The notes under the pieces are model-generated. The model saw only the letters and a program-made list of their open reading frames with translations, was not told the DNA's origin and made no database searches. From contig NW_006768773.1 in the NCBI RefSeq assembly GCF_000204055.1, positions 422,103 through 486,102 of the forward strand: 64,000 nt of DNA. Reading direction: 5' to 3'. The position numbers and the translations under genes are program-made. The DNA is from Melampsora larici-populina 98AG31 (Eukaryota; Basidiomycota; Pucciniomycetes; Pucciniales; Melampsoraceae). Below are positions 58,592-64,000 of this stretch, piece by piece (position 1 is the stretch's first letter; each line of letters begins with the position of its first letter).

Positions 58592-61500
58592 ATGGCCATC
58601 TCGAATACCCCATCTACCCAATCCTCTTCCAAAAGTTCCAATCTTCGAGTTCCCGGTTTACCCAGTTCTAGAACTCTTAGACCACCAAGTCCTGCCCGAT
58701 CCCAGCCAGGATTTGTGGCGACCCCAAAGGATTCACGTACGACTCTGACCATTCCTTCGGACGGCAAACAACCCGGTTCTCTTTCTGATCGGCTTGCATC
58801 ACCTCGCCCGCCAGTTCTTACAACAAAGAAGAAGACCAGTGTTCCAGTTTCCACCAAACCGAATGGAAAAAGAAAGGTGAGTCTCATTTCTCGGACTTTA
58901 AGCTCATACATCAAACTAATCTATATTTGTAGACTCGCTCTTCCACTAGCAAACGAGTCAGATCACCAACACCCAGTTCGAAGGCTGGCTCACCCTCACC
59001 TCGACCCAAGAAGAAGGCCATCACAGATGTAAGCCCACTTTTCCTATTTCTCACTTTTCCTAACTCAATGTCTCTATAACTTACAGACGAACTGAACCTT
59101 TTTCATATGTGTAGGCATATGAGGTACCTGGCGATGTCAACTTGGATCAAGATTCCAATGTTGAGTTCATTGGGACCAATCAACCTGGCTACATGGAAGT
59201 TCGAAGTGATTGGGTGCAAGACCTACTTAAGTTCTTTGAGCCTCCTGTGGTAAGTTTCTTTCTCATTTCTACCTTTTTCTGTCCTTTACTTTCTTCTCAT
59301 CGTGTTGAGGTTCAAGCTGATGTCTTCTTTTTGGTTCAATTATAGGGTCGTAGTTACAAGTGCCGGTGGTGCAAGAACACGTTCTTGCGTCACCCAACTT
59401 CCTACTGGAACTTATGGGGGCACCGCAACGGAAATGAGACTCGTCCTGTGTGTAAGATGCGCCATAAAGCGATCAAGGCAGGTTTGATACTCCCACCAGT
59501 TTATGAAGATCAGATCGCGGCAGAGAAGAAGAAGAACACCTTGGATTCATTTGTCAAAGGACCGGTCTTTTCAGTTGACTTGTTGAATATGATTCTCGTA
59601 ATCTGGATTGTTTGACATGCGCTACCTTGGATTCGTTTTCAAGACCCGGCTCTTTGTGCGGCCTTCTATTGTGTCAATTGTGGTGCAGTGGTTCGATCAA
59701 CTGCTTGGGCCACAAAACAGTCTGTCCATCTTTTTGCAGCCCTGCACAACAAGGCGATCAACAACTTGAAGGTAAGTACAATTGTGACTATCATCACAGT
59801 ATAGATGTACTTCAACTGATCAAATCTTTGAATTTTAACAGGAAAACAAAGGTAAGTTTTGTTTAATACATGATGTTTGGACCACCAAAGGCAATTGGTA
59901 TGCCTTTGTTGGTGCCTCAGCAAACTATATCGACAACAATTGGGAATATCGATCGAGCCATCTCACCCTCAAGATGGTGGGATGGCGACATTTTGGTGCT
60001 CTGCTCGCCAGACCCATCGGGCGATTTTTGATTCGCCATGGACTTCATAAAAAGATGAGTCGATCTTTTTCAATTCTTTTATTTCTCTTTCATTATCTCA
60101 TGTATTTAGGGTTTGCTTACCTCTTTGTATTGTACTTACATCTTAGCTCAGACTACCAATAGCGGAGGGAACAACTCGACAATGGCCTCCGAGCTCCAAC
60201 AAATGTTCGCTGAAGCTGAAGAATCCGTCCATTGGTCTAGCCGAACTCATCACGTACGGTGTTATGCGCATAAGCTCAACCTTGTTGTTGGGCACGGTCT
60301 CAAAGTACTTGGTCAGAAGACCGGTAATGCGAAGCCTTCTATCCCGCACGGCGTTGCTCTTCCTATACCTGGGCTGGAGATCAACGATGGCGAGGACTCC
60401 CTTGAGTTTCATGCTTCTGATACGGATTCCGAGGACAAGGACGGCTTACCCGAAATAGCAGACGGTGTTGACAAAGAAGATGTTGTTCAAGACAAAGACA
60501 AAGAGTTACCTTGTGACCAAGATGATGTAGTTGCAGCTGCGCTTCAAAAGGTAAGTGTTCTTCTCACAACCTGAAGAATCATTTAGTAATCTAAATGATT
60601 TTGTCGTTTGTACAGGTTGACGCTGTCTCTGGACAGATCGCAAGTAGTGCAGCCCGACACAATGATTTTAAGACCCGTGCGACTCGTATGGGATATACCG
60701 GTCAAATGTTGAAGAGGCCTTGCAAGACTCGATGGAACAGCCACTATGAAAGCCGAAAGATAGCTTGTGAGGCACAGGAGGTTAGTAATTTTTGCTCTGA
60801 CATTTCCATTGGTTTTTTTAATTCTAATCACACACACTCTCTCGTTCCTGACAGGTCATCAATTCAATGATTGCAGCCGATAGAAAGGCTTGTTTTTTTA
60901 AGGGTGTCACAATTTCCGCTTCAGAATGGCATGCGGTTGAGATGGTGAACAAAGTTTTAAAGGCTAGTGTTTCTATTCTTATATCTCATTAATATCTTTG
61001 TATTATCAAGTTACTGATATTACTGTTTCTATTGTGTAGACTTTTGTCGATGCCACAGCTCGAGTAGAAGGAAATGGGCCTACTGGCTGCATCCTCTTGG
61101 CTGAATACAAGCGGGTAATCAAAGAACTCCTCGAACTTCAAGCTGAAGCTTTCATTTTCCCGACCCTTGACAAGGCCATTGATGTAATGGTCAAATGGTT
61201 GACCGAGTACCAAGATGAGGCTGCCAACTGCGATGCAATCATCCTGGCAACAATTGTCAACCCTCGCTTTTGAGTGAAATTCTTCAACCTTCACTATCCT
61301 GAACATGAAAACTCGTCACAGGTTCTTATTGAGAATGCTTTCAGCTCTGTTGTTGATGAGATGAAGATTGACGAGCCAACCCCACCACCCGAAGATATTA
61401 ACAACTCTACCGAGGCCGACGAATTTGATGTGTTTGGAAATTCTGACACCGGTCCAAGTAAACATTCGACTACAGAGCTGGAAGATTATTTGGCAGGTAA

Positions 61501-61871
61501 ATTCCCAATCAGAAAAGATCAAACTCCTCTTCAATGGTGGAAGGTTTGTCCATTCCTATCATTTCCTCTCATCCTTTCTGATTTGGCTAACCTACCATTT
61601 ATAGGAACATGAAAACCATTTCCCAATCCTTTCGTCAATTGCACGCGACTACTTAGCGATTTCAGCCACATCATGTGCATGTGAGCGGACTTTTTCAGCC
61701 GCTGCCGACGTATGTACACCTTCAAGAGGTAGTATGCTACCGAAGACGATGGAGCGACTTGTTGGATCTCAAGCCTGGTTGAAGGAGGGCATTGTCCCTG
61801 ATGGTTTGTTTGAAGAAGCGGCCCAAGCACTTCTAGCCTATATGAAAGCATCGGTCAAGAAGCCCCAATAG
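58592..61871 (+). pseudogene. hAT transposase with BED finger, two TGA interruptions
   Basis: The start is ATG 58592, with exons at 58592-58876, 58933-59028, 59115-59249, 59346-59771, from 59842, about 60148-60549, 60616-60780, 60856-60962, about 61041-61542 and about 61606-61871. The N-terminus is Ser/Pro-rich. A BED-type finger follows (YKCRWCKNTFLRHP, then HRNGNETRPVCKMRH). The catalytic region includes LIHDVWTTKGNWYAFVGAS, VRCYAHKLNLVVGHGLKVLG, RPCKTRWNSHYES and AIILATIVNPRF. The C-terminal dimerisation domain reads FPILSSIARDYLAISATS, CACERTFSAAADV. TGA codons at 59613-59615 and 61271-61273 lie in frame where arginine is expected. Everything else is open, so inactivation looks recent. 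It would excise and reinsert the element. Confidence 0.85.
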
Positions 61872-62082
61872 GATTATTGCTCTACCTTTATCAACTGAGG
61901 ATTGTTCCTCTTATACTTGTTTTCTTGCTTACTCGAGTCTGAACTCTTGTTTTCTTACACTCACATACATGTTTGAGAAAAGTTTTTTTTTTCTATCTAC
62001 TCTCCTACGTGACTCTAGCCTTATAGCCTTGGTCTTGTACACTTAAATTTGAAATACAGGCAGTTTTCTTTTCTCCTACGTC

Positions 62083-62120
62083 ATCGATATCCTTGCGCTA
62101 TATAGCGCAAGGATATCGAT
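62083..62120. repeat. Perfect 38-bp palindrome near the hAT 3' end
   Basis: ATCGATATCCTTGCGCTAT is followed immediately by its exact complement, with no loop. It lies about 135 bp inside the right end of the hAT element, after the transposase stop, and could extrude as a cruciform or act as a transcript terminator. Confidence 0.9.
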
Positions 62121-63014
62121 TTGTCCGCTCCGCTAAACAGTGAGGTTTTTTCCTCCTTGAATAGCGATATCAGAGCGGAGCAGTCAATAGCGACCACTCC
62201 GCACCACCATGAAATTCAGTGAAATTTCATAGCGTTTTGGAGCGGTTCAGGTATTGATGCAGACACCCTCATGATCCAATTTACAATTTTCACTCCATGT
62301 ATTTCTATCCACTTCACAGCTACAAACATTCACTCAAACTGATACAACTTATGCCTAATAGCACCTCCACCATGGAGTGTAATTCACAATGGAAGCCACC
62401 ATTTTCCTCCATGTCTGGAAAACAGATCCAGTTGCACTTCCATCAAGTGCATCTGACTATCAACCAATGTCTGCTATGAAAGCATCTATAGTAGGTATTT
62501 TTAAAGCCCAAATACCCTGCACCCACAAAACAAAATTCTAACTTTGCTCTTGATCATCACTTACATACCTGGCATCTTTTCCCATGTGACACATGCAAGG
62601 GAACAGACAGTGGTAGCTATCCCACATCATTATTATGGCTAATAGAACAAGCTGGAATGCCATTAGGATAATCATTGTGTTTCTGGGTTTATTGACCTCA
62701 GAACTCCACCAGATGGACTATTGTCAAATTCTCATAATAACAGCTACACTCCCAAGACTGGTGAGATGAAATATTAGGACAGAACAATTATTGGGGGGGA
62801 GGGCCCGGGGTGAGCAGAGAAATCTGAGTTCCTCAGGAGACTTATGAGACAAATAAAATGGCAAGGCACCCAGACAACCCTGGCAGAAAAGGCTGGAATA
62901 TGGCTGCCTGTATGGAGATTTGGCTGAATGGCACTACACAAAAAGTGCTGACCCCACAGATGCAGAGTTGCATTGACATCACACAAAACCCAAGGGGGGT
63001 CTTGCAAAAGTTGG

Positions 63015-63227
63015 GGGTCAATGTGGGGTAAGTGCAACCCCACACCAGCTTTGTCACCTCTTTGCATGCAGTGTGGTCAGAGGCACTGTCTTAATGATCC
63101 TTGAGGGTAATCTGGTGCTCTTTGGGAATGATTTCAAATACCACATTCTTCAGATCTTTGTTAGTATACACTACTGGCAAAGAGGTGATGCCATGGGTGT
63201 GGGGTTGCACTGACCTGACATTGACCC
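63015..63227. repeat. 213-bp foldback with 50-bp imperfect arms
   Basis: The left arm begins GGGTCAATG, includes GTGCAACCCCACACC, and ends CACCTCTTTGC. The right arm is its complement with about eight differences. TTTGCATGCAGTG occurs both just inside the left arm and again near 63278. No target duplication was identified. Confidence 0.65.
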
Positions 63228-63419
63228 TCACTTAGGTTTGGTGCAGCATTGTCACACGGCGGATACAGGGTCAGCACTTTGCATGCAGTGATGGTGGTCT
63301 ATACTCTGGCTTGTCACACAGGCAACCAGGGCTTAAGTACCTGACAGAGAGACTGTGAGGAGTCCGCAACTGTTGGACTGGCTCTTCACTAAAAAAGGTG
63401 AAGAATAGTCAAAGATTTA

Positions 63420-63448
63420 GTCTTCACTTGATACACCCAAGTGAAGAC
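63420..63448. repeat. Perfect hairpin, 11-bp stem and 7-nt loop
   Basis: GTCTTCACTTG and CAAGTGAAGAC flank the loop ATACACC. It stands alone in AT-rich sequence, and its role is unknown. Confidence 0.6.
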
Positions 63449-64000
63449 TACAGTTAGTTTACCTCTAAAGAAAGGATTTGTTGCCAGTAGGATGGCTGAG
63501 TATAGTGTGTTGTGGTGATCAATTTAAGGGATCAATCAAAAAATTCATTATTAGTAGTTTACCAGTTTACCAGAAAAGTTTAGCAGGGAAGAAAATTCAA
63601 AATGGAGGTTTTTAGATCAATTGAAGCTCTTATGGGCTTATGTATTGGTCATTGGGTTAACATTACATCATTTTATTTCACATTAATTATTAAGATCATT
63701 AAAGTTCATTCACAAACTTATTACAAAAAGAAAGACAGAAAAACATAAGAAAAATTTGAAAATATAGGTACAAAGGTTGGAAAATAGTTTTTAGGGTATT
63801 AATAATAAAGTTATGGGTTTTATGAGGTTAGAATATGAAAGAACAACATTATATCATACTGTAAAGATTTTACTCTTGAAGGTTGATAAGAATAAACAGA
63901 AGTTATTAGGGAAAAGGTACTTTTTCAAAGTTGGTAAACAAGAGGTATACGTGTAGTTTGCATATGTAATGGTGGTAATAGTGGAATTTAAGGTTGCCAA

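Larger units (their letters stand above)
58071..62256 (+). mobile_element. Complete hAT transposon, 4.19 kb
   Basis: The ends CAATACCTGAACCGCTCC (58071) and its exact complement (ending 62256) are 18-bp terminal inverted repeats. ATGCAGA lies directly outside each end (58064-58070 and 62257-62263), and the next base allows an 8-bp match ATGCAGAC if the end is drawn one base differently. Subterminal regions repeat GAGCGGTT and GCTCCGC words on both sides, as expected for transposase binding sites. A single transposase gene fills the element. Confidence 0.93.
62257..64000. other. Right-end intergenic sequence with small foldbacks
   Basis: No gene is recognised. It contains an imperfect inverted repeat of about 50 bp per arm (63015-63065 and 63177-63227) and a perfect 11-bp hairpin at 63420-63448. 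The last 500 bases are AT-rich. Confidence 0.45.

Overview
The window is nuclear DNA from a basidiomycete fungus, most likely a rust (Pucciniales, for example a Melampsora-like species). The evidence is intron-dense genes with short GT-AG introns, AT-rich spacers, a small secreted cysteine-containing protein, and a mix of DIRS-like, Ty3/gypsy, hAT and CMC/Plavaka-like elements with many MITEs. The assignment to order is inference; all exon models were read by eye and have not been tested against transcripts.

Layout. 1-4,560: decayed copies of host genes on the minus strand (homoserine kinase, an unidentified small membrane protein, Golgi tethering subunit COG4) with an LTR-like stretch between them. 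5,001-7,748: a DIRS-like retroelement with intact reverse transcriptase/RNase H and tyrosine recombinase reading frames. 8,256-12,326: a truncated, mutated Ty3/gypsy element whose gag end carries a 327-bp MITE. 12,813-15,366: an acidic serine-rich reading frame, a tRNA-Gly(UCC) gene with a 9-nt intron, and a three-exon secreted-protein gene. 16,078-18,566: a dead hAT transposase and small foldback elements.

19,524-27,130 is the clearest host island: a mitochondrial dicarboxylate carrier, the GPI ethanolamine phosphate transferase GPI13/PIG-O, and, divergently, the KEOPS subunit PCC1. Two nearly identical 641/642-bp MITEs in opposite orientation flank GPI13/PCC1, each with its own 8-bp target duplication. 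27,271-37,954 looks like one 10.7-kb DNA transposon: it is bounded by an 18-bp terminal inverted repeat and contains a multi-exon transposase, a second multi-exon gene of unknown function, a 75-bp-period minisatellite near the right end, and two younger MITE insertions. 39,863-55,406 carries further host genes on the minus strand: a low-complexity protein, an inositol polyphosphate multikinase, an unidentified conserved-looking gene, a secreted GH16 glucanase, and a membrane-anchored O-fucosyltransferase-like protein. 58,071-62,256 is a complete hAT element with terminal inverted repeats and a target duplication; its transposase has two TGA stops.

Across unrelated elements the nonsense codons are repeatedly TGA where CGA would be expected, which suggests C-to-T decay at CpG sites. 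The most novel item is the 10.7-kb element with its uncharacterised second gene and palindrome-rich subterminal satellite.
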